A stretch of DNA of 64,000 nt. Origin: Phoebastria nigripes. Its lineage: Eukaryota > Chordata > Aves > Procellariiformes > Diomedeidae. The stretch is taken from positions 558,666 through 622,665 of the forward strand of contig JAYKAV010002965.1 of assembly GCA_035582835.1 (NCBI GenBank). Reading direction: 5' to 3'. Below are positions 33,392 to 46,211 of this stretch, in pieces. Made by a program: the position numbers and the translations under genes. The stretch's first letter is position 1; each line of letters opens with the position of its first letter. The notes beneath the pieces are model-generated. The model saw nothing but the letters and a program-made list of their open reading frames with translations. It ran no database searches and had not been told where the DNA came from.

Positions 33392-35005
33392 GTAAGTAAT
33401 TCTCACACTGTTACAGTGTATGCCATATATCAGACATTGTGCAACATAGAGGGAAGTTTTACATCTGCACTGTGACATCTCCATCTTGTGCAATTTGTTT
33501 TCTGGTCTCTTTATAGTCCAGGCATATATCCCTGGTTGTTACGAATCATGATTGCCTATAGGGAAGAAAAAAAAAAAAAAAGAATTGACCAAACCATGTT
33601 ATAGTGACCAATATCATCATTAATAATACTAGATAATGCTGAGGTAGACTCTAGGACTCCTAGTAGGAGTATAAATGATGTCTAAATGATTAGAAATGAA
33701 AAAAAGGAAACAAAGATTCTTTAGATCTATTTCTTATTCTGCTACTGACAAATCTTTTTAAGAGTGGCTATGAATCTGAAATATAGACTAAGAAAAAGAA
33801 ATAACCCAATTCCAGTATTGCATCCTGTCATTTCTAAGACCTGATAAAAATACAGACTTGTAGGGTGGGGATGGAGAATGAATATTCATCCTGACACTCT
33901 TTAATGTAACTCTGTGTGTTTCTGTGCATGTGTGTGTGGATAAAATAGATTTGAATATAATAGTCACTGTGTATTAGTATAGAGATCTGTTTTTGTTTCT
34001 GAATGTAAAATATGTTTAACTGACTCTCACAAGTATTAAAAATTCAGTCATTTCAAATTTATGGCATATATGAGAAGGTTATGAATTTGCTAACCTAAGT
34101 ATCTTACAGTTTCACCAGCTTCTTGGAATTTGCTATATGTAATATGAAACATTAAGAATTATATTTACTTTAAAATAAACTAAAATGAGAACTTGAACTT
34201 ACACCACAGATTATTCTCCTGGATGTAAAAGGCAGAAAGGACCATTATGGTCACTTTTCTGGTCTGTGTAATATAACCACAGAATACCATCAGTTCTTGC
34301 CCCATAACTAGTTGATAAATAGAAGTATACCTGTGGAAAAAGACATTGGTCTTCATTCAAGCTTGCTGGTCCCACCCTATGCAGAGACTATGTTCAGAAT
34401 TAGGGAATATGGTATCATCATGACTACAGCTAACTCAAACATATGTTGTGACTGCACAGGGATAGACAAGATGTATGTCAAATGCAAGCAAGGAGACATC
34501 CAGTACAGTGGAACTCTTCACATTCTTCAATCTGGTCTTCTTGCTCCATCTTCAATCCATCCCTGCAACTGACTTCACCACCTCTCAGCAAGAGGGAAGG
34601 ATGGCAGCTGTCATTAGATTTATGGTTTGAGATAATTTTCCAGGTGGTGCACAGTAAGTCAAACAAAAATTCTTACAGTACAGCTGAATAGCTGAATGGG
34701 AGAACCATACAGACATGCTGAGGTGGCTCCAAAGGAGCAAGTTTCAGAACTAGTACAGCCAGAGTGATAATTATGATAAATTAGCTGCATATGAGTTTGG
34801 CTAGTCCTTCTTCTAGGACTGACTATGTCATGGTATTACAGTTCAGGACAAAGAAGATCCCACAGAAATACAAAAAATTACAGAAAGTCAGAAGATACAA
34901 AAGAGTATCAAAGTTTTCTTTGATACTTTTGAATTTTAGTCCATGGCTATTACATTTTTATGACTCTCTGGTTTTGTACTTTTAAGGTATGCTCTCTGGT
35001 TTTAG

Positions 35006-35028
35006 TTTGTTTGTTTGTTTGTTTGTTT
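35006..35028 (+). repeat. (TTTG)n microsatellite
   Basis: About six uninterrupted TTTG units. Confidence 0.9.
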
Positions 35029-35587
35029 AGCTCTGAAAAAAATAATTTGGAATTGTAGACATTCTACAATGCTAAAATTAACTCCAATATTTTCTCTGCC
35101 TTTCTCACAGATAATTAAGATTTGCTATTTCTTTCCTGTCTGAAGTAAATCAGGTAGATTTACATAAATATACATGCTCTTTCTGTTTGGAAAACTTACC
35201 ATTTTATTTGCCTGAGGAAACCTAATATCTTCATTTTGAGGTCCATATATGTGTGTTTTAGACTAGCATGAGGCAAAAAAACGCCTTTCAAGTGAGATTC
35301 TTCACCTTTTGTCATTTTAAAGACAGTGTGCTGAATATTTGAATTGCTCAGCAGGCACCATTGCGTGCAGAAATAGCTGGCAGTGCAGCCAAAATAAGTA
35401 AGGGAAAAATGAGACAAAACAACTATCCTACTTCTCTGAGCAGACTGAAGAAGGAAACAGTAGGCAGGTGGAATATTTCAGAGGAATGATAATTCAGAAA
35501 GATGGAAATTGCTTTAGTTAAATANCTTGTCAAAGTTCTGTACAGAAACATTTTCCAAAGTAAGTTTGGAAGCATGGGGTTATTCTT

Positions 35588-35652
35588 CCCCAGGTGTAGG
35601 ACTTTGCACTTCCGTTTGTTGAACTACAGGAGGTTTCTGCCGTCCCATTGGG
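35588..35652 (-). mobile_element. Decayed antisense CR1 ORF2 scrap
   Basis: CCCCAGGTGTAGGACTTTGC, then GTTTGTTGAACTACAGGAGG, resembles the reverse complement of the CR1 ORF2 region encoding [14 protein letters not shown] as seen in copies B and C. Only about 65 bases are recognisable, with many differences. Confidence 0.5.
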
Positions 35653-36738
35653 CTGATAGTATTAGATCAAGTACATAGATCAAGACAAGATATGAAATCA
35701 GAAAAGGGCCTTGCATGTTCAGAACCTTGTCAGTTTTTTCCAACTGTTGTACAAATAAACTAACAGTATTTAAACCTGGGTGGTTTTCCAGATGCCTTGT
35801 AAACTACTTTCATGCTAAAAACTTTCTAATGCCTCCCTGTTAAAACTTTGTTTTAACATTTTCTATTTTCAGTTATATTTCTCCCATAAACCAAGGTTAT
35901 GGGTTTTGTTCATATGGTTTCAGCTACTTTTTCCATGCTATCTCCTTCTCCATGTGACCCTTCAGAGAACAGGATTTGACTGTTCAAGCTGTGTTTGAAC
36001 NTATGGCTGTTTAAATAATACATGTCTCCTAGTTTAGTTCAAAGATACAAGCCTTATCTCACTAGGAATTTTCTGCTGAATTTTGATCCTAAACTCAAAT
36101 GTCTGATTCCATCACTTTATTGCTAGCATTTCAGCACTTCCTGTCAGAATAAATGTATCTAATGGAGCAAGCCATGTAGAAAATAACTTCTAGCATTTTT
36201 TTTATTATTGAAACAGGTATAAATCATTCCAGTGCTCAGCCCCAAGCAGAGATGATATCTGCCTTTAAAAATAGCTACTTCAAAGAAGTTCAGAACATAT
36301 TTGCATAAACCGGTTGTCAGATTGTTTGTGTTTAGTTCAAGGAGATGAAAATTAGTTGTAAAATGCCATGTGGGGAATTTGTTCATATGGTGTCCATAGG
36401 GATGAACAACTTCATAACTTGGATTTTACATAGAATGGTTCTGAGGACAAATTTTAAAATAATATTTCCCCTCCCATTAGGGTTAAGTACATAGGCACAT
36501 CTCAATGGAGTATAAATTGCTTTTGTTTGCTTAAATTCTGCTAATAAAACTTCTCCAAAAGGGGTGTGTATTTGGTGTAATTAGATAGTTGGCTTCTGTG
36601 GTGGTAAATGGAACACGTAGCAGAGGAAAAGGCTGTGTTTCACAGTGTTGAATTAGAGAGACAGATCAGATATGCATCCAGTGTGATTCACTGAAAATAC
36701 AAATAGCTCTTTCCTCTCCTATTTTTCAATCTTATCAG

Positions 36739-36762
36739 AAAAAAAAAAAGGGGGGGGGGGGG
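36739..36762 (+). repeat. A11 directly joined to G13
   Basis: Eleven A bases run straight into thirteen G bases, followed by CGCTGCTGCGG. The length is probably unreliable in short-read data. Long G runs can form quadruplex-like structures. Confidence 0.85.
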
Positions 36763-38222
36763 CGCTGCTGCGGGACCTATCCTCACCATGTGAATATTAC
36801 ACATTTCTGTGAGGATGGTGAACAAACAAATTATAAGGCTTGTTGGATAGAGAAGTTAAGTATGTTGAACTGAAAGAAGACACCAGAAAGTGAGCTCTGC
36901 TTTCAAAGGTTTTCTATAGGGGAACCAGATCCACCACGGCTGAAGTGGTGACATCCCAACAGTACTAGACCACGGCAACATTTTGGGTTATATTTAGGAG
37001 GCAGTTGTTAAAATGGGAGCCTATTTGAGGAAGGACTAAGTATCCTAATTTGAAGATCACTGAATTAAAAAATAATCTTCCCTGATTTTTAGGCTTACTC
37101 TATTTCATGTATGAATTGGTGAAGCTTAATATTTCTCTAAATTATTCTTACATAGTAAAAATACATATGTAAGTTACATAGTAGGCTACTCCTACTAAAA
37201 TAAACAAGGTCAGGACATTCCCAGGCATCTGAATCTAGTTGTCTATGTTGTCAAATTACCTCTATTGATAAACTTTTAGAGTGGTCACAGGCAAAGTGCA
37301 GGAATTGGCATGGGACAATAAACAGTTTCAGTGAGGACATTGTGTCTAAGAGGTTAGAGAGATTAATATATGGATAAGTCCATGGCATTTTATGCCAGTT
37401 GTCCTTAACATTGGAACGCAGACCTAGCCACATTTAATTTATTACTATAAATCTAAGGACAGAGGGTCAGAAACATGGATCAGTCATACATACCACAGGT
37501 TTGCCTTGACCTTTTAATCTCATATATTGTCAAGGGAGAAGCCAACCAATGGATTATAGCCAAAATCTATTCCTCAGATGATACAAAACCAAGCTGCAGT
37601 GAGAAATCAGCTGAAAACCAGCCCAGCATGACATAAAAGAAGGAAAGTAAAATGAAGACATAGCATTTTCCACCATTATATCAAGTGTTTTATTAATTGA
37701 TATACACTTATTAATAAAAGTGTGTACTTAATTTGATATTGCAGTGGGCAAATATTTTCTTTGGTAATACATATCCATGCAAAACTCTCGGGGTTCTTTG
37801 TTTGTTTGTTCTGGGTTTCTTTTCCTGGGTAAATAAAGATGGAAGAATTAGAAAGTCAGTTATACTTTTGGACAGCCAGTTGCTGTACATAGATTTCCAA
37901 AACATTTTGATGAACGGTTTACTGTTAAAGTTATTGGCTTAGAGGATTTTGAATCTTTTTAAATTTGTTTCAGCTTTTTTCCTATCCTTTTCCCAAAACT
38001 CTCCTTCTTCCTTTACTAAAACTTCTTTCCCTTGTTCCTCAGTCTGGCAGATTACCTTTGAACAGGATAAGATTTGATATATTTTAAAAGTTTATTTGGG
38101 AGGCCTTATTCCCTTTATTTATGTGAACCTCAAACCAGTTTACTCACAGACTGGCAGATGCTCAGTCTTTATTTCTTGCCAAGCCATTGCTGCTGATTAT
38201 TTTCTGTTCTGTATCATTTTAT

Positions 38223-38385
38223 GGAAGGAAAGGGAAGGAAAGGGAAGGAAAGGAAAGAAAAGGAAAGGAAAGGAAAGGAAAGGAAAGGAAAGGAAAGGAA
38301 AGGAAAGGAAAGGAAAGGAAAGGAAAAAGATGAAAGAGAAGGAAAAAGATGAAAGAGAAGGGAAGGGAAAGGAAGGGAAGGGAGG
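38223..38385 (+). repeat. (GGAAA)n polypurine microsatellite, 163 bases
   Basis: All purine except T at 38331 and 38350. The core 38258-38326 is about 13 perfect GGAAA units. It is preceded by GGAAAGGGAA variants and followed by a perfect 19-base tandem duplication (38322-38340 and 38341-38359, starting GGAAAAAGATG). Triplex formation and length polymorphism are expected for such tracts. Confidence 0.95.
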
Positions 38386-40900
38386 CAGAAATTTAATTTA
38401 GATGGGAAACGTAAAACTCCAGACACCTCTCTGCAGATGCCGATAAAAATCAGAGAAGTCTAGAATGGCCATTTGTCTAAAATATTATACTAGGTAGGAT
38501 GGACCATATGTTTGTCACTGTTCTGGTGTCTCACAGCCTATAATTTGCTCTAAGACATCAAACAAATGTCATATACTTCCATGAATACATTGAAATTACT
38601 CTGGAAAATGTTTATGCTGCAGCTTACAACAGAGAGTACCATACATTTTATTGCTGAACAGAACATCACTGCAAGAACTCAGAGAAATGCATGTGGATAA
38701 GTATACATGCTAGTTTTTCTTCAAACTCTCCAGTACTCAGGAATGTAGGTATATGCATTCTGTTGTTTAAAAAATGACACACATCAGTTTCATTTCTTCA
38801 GAACACTCTTTTTATCTGGAGTGGAAAATAAGATGAAGGAAAATATTATTTTTTTGCAATGATTATATCATTTTTTTAACAGAGGCAATAAAATGATGTG
38901 TTTCAACTAACAAAGTATGCATCAATAGTGAAGAAAAGGATAGCTGCCAATGAAATAATTTAAAAATTTATCAGATGATCTCCAGACAGGACGAGTGTGG
39001 AGATGCATAGCAAAACTGGGGCTTTTTTGTTTACCTAAACAAACTCTAATTTTTTTTCACAAATAAGGCTATTGTACTATCCTTTAAACAGCTGTATTTT
39101 AAATAAAATTAAATTCCACAATGGCAATATTTGTGAAGTCCCAAACTCTTATTTTGATTGGATCTGTTATAATTGTAAGATGTAACCTTTTTATAAATTT
39201 TTTCCTTAAACTAAATGGAACTATTTCAACTTACTTTATGAAGACAATAAGTACAAATTAGAAATTTGGCCTCTTAACAGCTACAGAACTACTGTATTAG
39301 TTGATGAACTGAGTCTACTCAAGCTTTAGCCAAATTTTTGAACCAGTTTTGTAAATTGTGTAGTACATGATGCGTATCAGAATGTCTGTTCACATAAAGA
39401 AGTTCTCATCATGAACAAGATGACAAAATTCAGCTGTATTAAACAGAATCACTATATTTACTATTTTCCATAGACACGAACAGTCATTGTCCCTGCATCA
39501 TTTACGATATGAAAATGATTTTTGTCTTGGGTCAATAAGATACAAAACTTGAAGTTGCAAAATCATTAATCTTTTTAGGGTTTTTGTTGCTGTGCTTGTT
39601 CTGCACTGGATCTCTTTTCTAGTCCTGTTGCTTCTCGCAATCTGTAGATCTCACACACAAGTAAACGACTAGAAGCACAGTTCATAAACTACTAGTGTAG
39701 CAAAGCAGAAAGACTTTTGAAATTATCTGGCTTGTGCCTTGCACAAAAGATCAGGGCAACATGATAGACACTGTGAGACCTGGCAACTGTCTTTCTGGGG
39801 AAAAAAAAATTGGAAGATGGCCCTCAATAAATGCAAAAGGCAAAGTATACATGATAGTTTTATAGCTAGACAAAAATAACTAATGTAGGATGAAAGGTAA
39901 AATACAAATGTAGAAGAACACATATGACAGAGAAAGGATTCATATCATTATTATTTAAAGGATCAACCAATAATGATCAAAGAACAAACAACCAAACTGA
40001 AGTGTGTTTACTCACCAGCCAAAATTAGGCTGCAGCTGTAACCCAGGNCAACATTACATTTCTGTGCAAGTCTGCCAACATCCAGTTGAATCTTCACTTT
40101 GCAGCTGTCTGTGATGCCCTACAGTGATAAATGAATACTGGTGTGTTAAATTGGAAGTGCAGAAAACTGCATAGTTTAAAACAAAATTAATAGATAAGGA
40201 TAGCCTTAAAAATTGTCCTTTGTATAAGATCTGTGGCTTGGACCTGCAATGATAAACTTCCATTTTTTTTTCAATAATTGTAGGTTGAAAGCNTAGCAAC
40301 TAAACATTAACGCTGTTTTGTTTGGTAAACCACACACTTTCCTTCCCTTAATTTGTCATCTAATGCTAACACCCAGATATGTCTTCAAATTCAGCAGTTT
40401 TTCAGACTATATAAAAAGTGTCACTGGCCTTCTTGAAATAAAGGGCATCTTTACACCTCGGAATTGTGTGCTACCCAGGACCATGAAAGTCTGCCATGTG
40501 ATGTGCTAATGGATTTTCTTGGAGGCAGAACNATTTCTGCACCATTGTGAAAAGAGTCCTTAGGACTGGATGCATTTTATCAGCTGTCAAGCTCAAAATC
40601 ATAGGGTTGCTTGCATTTTGATCTAAAGGAAGGGCCAAAGGTGAAGCTTGAGTGTTGAGTTTATTGGCTCTAACAAGACTATGCAAGGCAGGAGTGCTGG
40701 GGTATGACTGATCATTACTTTTGAGTCCCAGTTATTTGTCATAGGATATTAACTTCCCCTAATGACTTCAGAGGTTACAGTGTTTCCTTAAAAGCACGAT
40801 GTCAATAATTGTTTCTTGGATCAGTGGCAGTACTGAGAATTGATATATAAATAGTAATTCCTGATTTAACTAAGCATTTCATTTAGTCTGAAATGTTTCA

Positions 40901-41422
40901 TCCGAGACCACATCTGTATCACATGTCTGGTTCTGGGCTCCTGAGTACCAGTGAGACACGGACATACTGAAATAAGCCTACCAAAAGGCCAAATAAGGGC
41001 TTAGAGTACCTGTCATACAGCAAAAGGCTGAGAGAACTGGGGTTGTTCAGCCTGGAGAAGAGAAGGCTCAGGCACATCTGAGCAACATATGTAAGTACCT
41101 GATGGGGGAGAGTAAAGAAGATGGAGCCAGGCTTTTCTAAGTAAGTGATATTCAGTGAATGAACAAGAGTCATTGGCCACAAACTGAAATACAAGAAATT
41201 CTGCTTAAATGTAAGACAATTCTTTTTCACTGTTAGGATAGCCAAACACTGGAACCGTTTGTCCAGAGAGGTTGTAGAGTCTCCATCCTTGGAGATATTC
41301 AACATCCAACTGGACAATGTCCTAGGCGACCTTCTGTAGTTGTCCCTGCTTGAGCAGGGCATTGGACTAAGCGATCTCCAGAGGTCCTGTGCAATCTCAG
41401 TGATACTGTGACTCTGTGATTG
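40901..41422 (+). mobile_element. Old, diverged CR1 copy D
   Basis: CR1 landmarks appear in order but with many substitutions and indels: GTCTGGTTCTGGGCTCCTGA, CTGAGAGAACTGGGGTTGTT, CAGCCTGGAGAAGAGAAGGC, ACACTGGAACCGTTTGTCCA, GTAGAGTCTCCATCCTTGGA, GATCTCCAGAGGTCCTGTGC and a decayed tail ending near 41422. It belongs to a different and older CR1 subfamily from copies A-C. The 147-codon frame on the opposite strand (40919-41362) is an antisense shadow. Confidence 0.9.
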
Positions 41423-44400
41423 TGTGCAGTATTTTGCTTTTAGTAAAATGGAAAAAGAAATATCAAACTAAGTACTAGCTTTCTATAGAATATGGTGTCC
41501 ATTACCAGAAGCAAAGGATGCACTATTGATGTTCATCTTCCAATTTCCGTATCTTACACCCTAGAGGTACATGGTCATCTAAGATGTGAGTACAGCCAAA
41601 ATCAGAAGCCTGACATGGGGTAAAGACTTTTTCATATGTCTTCCCAAGCTTTCATGTGGTACTTCTAAAACGTTTGAAAGAGCTATCAGATATTTTGTAG
41701 TAAGTTTTTCTTAGCNCTTCCTGCTGAAGATGTTTCTCTTTCTGTAAAATATTTTCACGATCATTGGGTTTAAGACAAACTAAGGATGACAATATCTAAA
41801 CATCATCTATAGAATGTCTTCCATTTAGGGTCCCAAGAGCAGAAGAATCTGGATTCCATTCCTTATCTATGAAAAAAATAAAGGTCCAACTGATTTCCTT
41901 TAATTGTTCAGTTTCACATGGTGCTTTGATGATTTAGATATGTGATGCTCAGAGGTCTTAGCTGAAAACCATTTTTTTAAAGGAGTGTCACTTTACTAAA
42001 TGGTACCGTCTTCCTGAAATTTATATTCGACTTAATCAAACAATGCAGTTTCATTTATCTTCCCTTCTGAAAGATATCTGCAGTCACTGAGATTCTGATT
42101 TCATTGTGTAAGGTGAATTTTTAAAGACCAAGTCCTGCACAGGATCTCTTGCTTCCAAAAATAAGTCTAACTAACTCCTGAAATTATTAAAAAATAAAAC
42201 AAAATTTAAAAAAAATCTGCCAGGAGAGTGTAGGGGGCTTCACTTCATATCACTTTAAATGTTTACAATATAGTTGTCTCCCATGCCAGTGGAGGAAAAG
42301 AAGGTATTTCTAAGGTATTAATCTGTAAGGTTTTAAATATTTACTCTACATTAATCACAGCTTGAAACTGGCACTTTTTCTCCTGTGGCCATAAAAGCAG
42401 CTTAGATTTTCTTGCTTAGTGGTAGATGTGTAGAAATTCATATTTGGTCAGATGAATTTGACCTACAGTTTTCAAACTGAGAATAGTTTTCATTACAAAA
42501 AGCTAATATACTGAAAAGAGCTTGCTCATTTTGGGGAACTGACATAGAGTCTTCTGATTATTATTTTATTTTCAACTCACTTGTCTAGCCTAGTGTGTAA
42601 TATTTGAATGTGTAGATGGACAGGAAGAGTCTATAAATCATAACATCATTATTTTCTGTCTTAGGAATCTCTGGAGAAATCCCTAGTGCACTGTGTGATT
42701 GCTGAATATGTTCTTTGTAAGCTGAGTTTCAGTACTGATGCTTAGGGAATGAAGGAAGTTTTATTTTAAATATATAAGATAGACATACAAACAAATCCCA
42801 TTATTAAATAATTATTAAAAAAAAATTAAAAAGCATTTTATGGTTGTGAAATCATTCTAAACAAATCTGTCACTGCACCAATATTCCAACCATGAAATAT
42901 AATCTTTAATTTATTTCAATGTGAAATTAGTTATGAGTGATGTACATTTGACAGGAATGGATATTGATTTGGCACATTCAGCAAACACTGAAAATCCATG
43001 GTGAACCAGGGAGTCTTTGACATCATCTGCTCTGATGACAGGGGATTTTGACAGCTTTAAGTCAGTTTTATTTAAATAAACTATTGAAAGGGGAGCTAGC
43101 TCTAGAAAGGAACACTTGAGTAGATTCAGACAGCATCCTAATCCCAGATTCAAGGAAGTGTGAAACTGGCTGCCAAGAATCAGAAAAGTTACAGACTAAG
43201 GAGGAGGAACTTGGTTTTCTTTTAATTTTTTTATTTTATGGAACATTAAGCCATTGGACTTTTTTCTAGAGAAAAAAGGCTGATCAGTTTAGATATCTTC
43301 AATTTCTATAGAAACAAGAACTCATCTTCTAGGAGCTGGACTAGTAAACTAATCAAGAGTGGGAGGAAAGACAGAAAAAGTAAATATTCATTTAACACAG
43401 AATTGCCAAGAACTGAATTAATCAAAGAACCACAAGGTGTGCAAAACAAAAGGTTGTTAGGGGTTGTTTGGTGTTTCTTTTGTAAATTTCTTATACCTCA
43501 GTGCTAGAGGTCTTGCTAAGAAATGAGAAGAGTTGGAATTGTTATCACCATACATGCTGCTGCCCCCCACCCCTCCAGTCATATTTTTGTTGATTGTCTC
43601 AGCTTAAAAGCTACTGAATCAGCCATGATCTGGTAATGTGTGAGCAAATAGTCTGCATTCCATTGTAAAATAGGAAGTAATGTCACACAGTTATGAATAG
43701 AGGATATAGGCCGTATGGACACAACAGGGCATTCTATCTTCAGAAGCAAATTTTGAAAAAGTTGTGACAGATAACCTGGTTAACACGAATGTCAGTGCAA
43801 TGTTATAGCAGGCAAAGAAAATTTATTCCTTCTACCTATTTCTTCCTTTTACATATGAATGGGAATATTTAATAGAAGCAAAAAAAGTTATAATACTAGT
43901 GTCATTGTCTGATTTATTGGAATCCTATATATAATTCAGATGCTGACACTGCAAGAAGGATATTGAAACAGTTAAAGAGGTTTCAGAGAAGAGCAGTGAT
44001 TAAAGTATCGGGAACTGTGCCTTAAGAGAAACTGTGTCAAACACCAGTTTGATTGCTGAGTAAGTCATCACCAGAAGGATTTGATCACATTACTTGAGCA
44101 CCTGTATGGATGTGGAATCTGAGTAAACTGCAGCTGACCAGAAATTTAAACACTTGTATTGTTTCTACTGTATCTTTGTCTTAAATGTCAGGTACTAAAC
44201 AAAAGAAGAATACCAAACTGTCTTTCTCTTGATGAGGTAGTCATTTAAAAAAATCATAAATTACTGAGTAGATATTTTTAAAGAGAACAGAAGAACGGCT
44301 TTGACAGTGGTGAAGAATTTTTTCCCAGAAAGTTTTCTGAGAGCTTGATTTGCAGCCGAGTTATTTATTCAGCCATCTAAAAACTGAAAGCAAGATAAAA

Positions 44401-46211
44401 GAGAAGTCATTTATCACTTGACAAGTTGAATCTCAAAATTAGACTTCATAATTTTTCATCTGGGAAAAATAAACGAAACCAAAAAACACAAGAAAACCCA
44501 GAAAACAGGGAAGAAATCCAGAAATCCTGAAAAGATTTTGAGGTACCTCTTAAAAATTGAGTCAGATGTAATATGAAGAATGAGGAAGAGATTTATCTGA
44601 AAGTGCTACTTGTGTCGCTGAGATATAGACATATACTTTAATTTCTAGAAATTCATCCAAGTTGGAGCTTCAGCTTTGCTTTTGCAGCACAACTTTTCTA
44701 GCCTGATACATTCAATTTTTGAACAGAAGGTCCCAAAGAAGTGACCATGGTTGCCCATGCAATTAGGGAGATCAGCAATGATTCTCTGGTTGCAGAGATT
44801 GTTCCCAGGGAGTGCTCCAGGCGAGATGCTTGTGCCAGCGGAGCTAGAGATGGGTGTTGGACACAAATCTGTCATCACAACAGCTTAGGAAGCAAGTGTG
44901 AAAATTCAATCACAGCACCTTGTGTTTGAAAAGTAATGCTCAACCTGGCAGGTAGTATGAAGATTAGGGAATGATTTTATCCCTGTTTGTGAAGAAAACA
45001 GAAGTCTGGCTTGTCCATAAAATAAAAAAAATAAGAGTTTTCAAAGGCTGGAAATTAAAGCTAACCATATAGGGCTATTGATAATATGTGCTAGCAAGGG
45101 TGATAAGTAATCATTGAAACGATTCTCAATAGTTACAGAATATCCTTGATGACTCCAAATTTTATCCAGGGAGTTGTGTTTCTCTAAAAATTAAGTTTTT
45201 TTAAACTCTAGCCATTGGAGTGAAGCAAATTGCAAGAAATCTTACAGCCTTTTTTTGTGTACTAGGCCAGATCACATAATCACAATGATCCTTTTTGGTT
45301 TTAAATAAAACCCATGAATCTTATGCGACTCTTCTGCTTCTTCTCTGCTGATACTGCAGTCCTTTAAGAGCTAAATCACTCAAGCTGTCTAGTCCAATTT
45401 GTGAAAATGCTGTAAGAGACCCTAGATAATTGACATTTGAACTTTTAAGTGAAATGTGGCTCATCTACTCAAGAAAGAGTATTCTCAGAACAATATTTGG
45501 ACAACAATTTTGAACATTTGAGCTACTAGTTATTGATAAGTATTGGCCTGTGTTACTCATTATTATTTCTTTTACTTTCATAAATAATCAGTCTATCACT
45601 GCAACTGGAGTGTGGCCTGTACTTCATCCTCCTTGTACCAAATTTCAGTAGGGAAAAGAATGCTTAGATATACTGTAGATGCTTATGTGAAGAATAAAGG
45701 TCTTTTGGATTTGAAGTACGTTATAATATGATTTGATAGTGACCTCTAGCACTGGTGGAATGATCTCTGGGTATTGCTTGCCTTTTTTTTTTTTATTATT
45801 ATTATTACTTACAATGTTTTAAAAACTGAAATTGTTGGCATTCCAGCAAATTTAGCAATACAAACACTCTGATGTTTGTTTTTAATGTTCACACTCACCA
45901 AATACAACTATTTCCATCTGCCTTATTTTCTTTATTACAGCCTAGCACACGGTCAGCCTCGGCCAGTGGTCCTAGTGTTGTTTTCATGGGGACATTCAAT
46001 ACCTGTATCCCCGAGTGTGGGAGCAATTCTGTTCTGTAGCTTTTGTGCAGTACCACTGATATCAGAAGCAAGGATTCACTCAAGATCAGAATCTGATCTC
46101 ATGCATTGAAAAAAAAAAAAAAAATACTCCTTAGCTTTCTTTGTATTTTAATCATCATGTATGAAGTAGAAATTGATTCCAGGATGCCTTGTGGACTTCA
46201 TTACTTAGTAT
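41423..46211. other. Unique AT-rich DNA with an old CR1 relic
   Basis: No gene recognised. It contains the CR1-L-like relic at 43940-44130, T12(ATT)n at 45783-45809 and A16 at 46109-46124. Overlapping frames on both strands near 44645-44929 and 45876-46109 are unrecognised. The latter follows an acceptor-like TTTATTACAG but has no donor, and it ends just before the A16 run. Confidence 0.5.
43940..44130 (+). mobile_element. Very old CR1 (CR1-L-like) relic
   Basis: AGGATATTGAAACAGTTAAA, then CAGAGAAGAGCAGTGATTAA, CCTTAAGAGAAACTG and ATCACCAGAAGGATTTGATC follow the order of the CR1 ORF2 end (GACATTGAGGTGCTGGAG, CAAAGAAGGGCAACGAAG) with heavy decay. The CR1-L assignment is by general resemblance only. 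Confidence 0.5.

Larger units (their letters stand above)
33392..40900. other. Unique AT-rich DNA with simple repeats and one old CR1 scrap
   Basis: 7.5 kb without a recognisable gene. It contains A15 at 33567-33581, (TTTG)n, the A11G13 run, the (GGAAA)n tract and a CR1 remnant at 35588-35652, each listed separately. The 101-codon frame at 38096-38401 is only a translation of the microsatellite (Lys-Gly-Lys-Glu-Arg units). Confidence 0.55.

Noticed and set aside
38096..38401. 101-codon frame with a Lys-Gly-Lys-Glu-Arg repeat
   Set aside because: It is the translation of the (GGAAA)n microsatellite and has no start or splice context.
41088..41145. GTAAGT donors
   Set aside because: Both lie inside the old CR1 copy D and have no partnering acceptor with an open frame.
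40919..41362. 147-codon minus-strand frame
   Set aside because: It is entirely antisense to the old CR1 copy D.
45876..46124. Frame preceded by an acceptor-like TTTATTACAG and followed by A16 as a retrocopy or terminal exon
   Set aside because: No poly(A) signal, no recognisable source gene and no target duplication were found.
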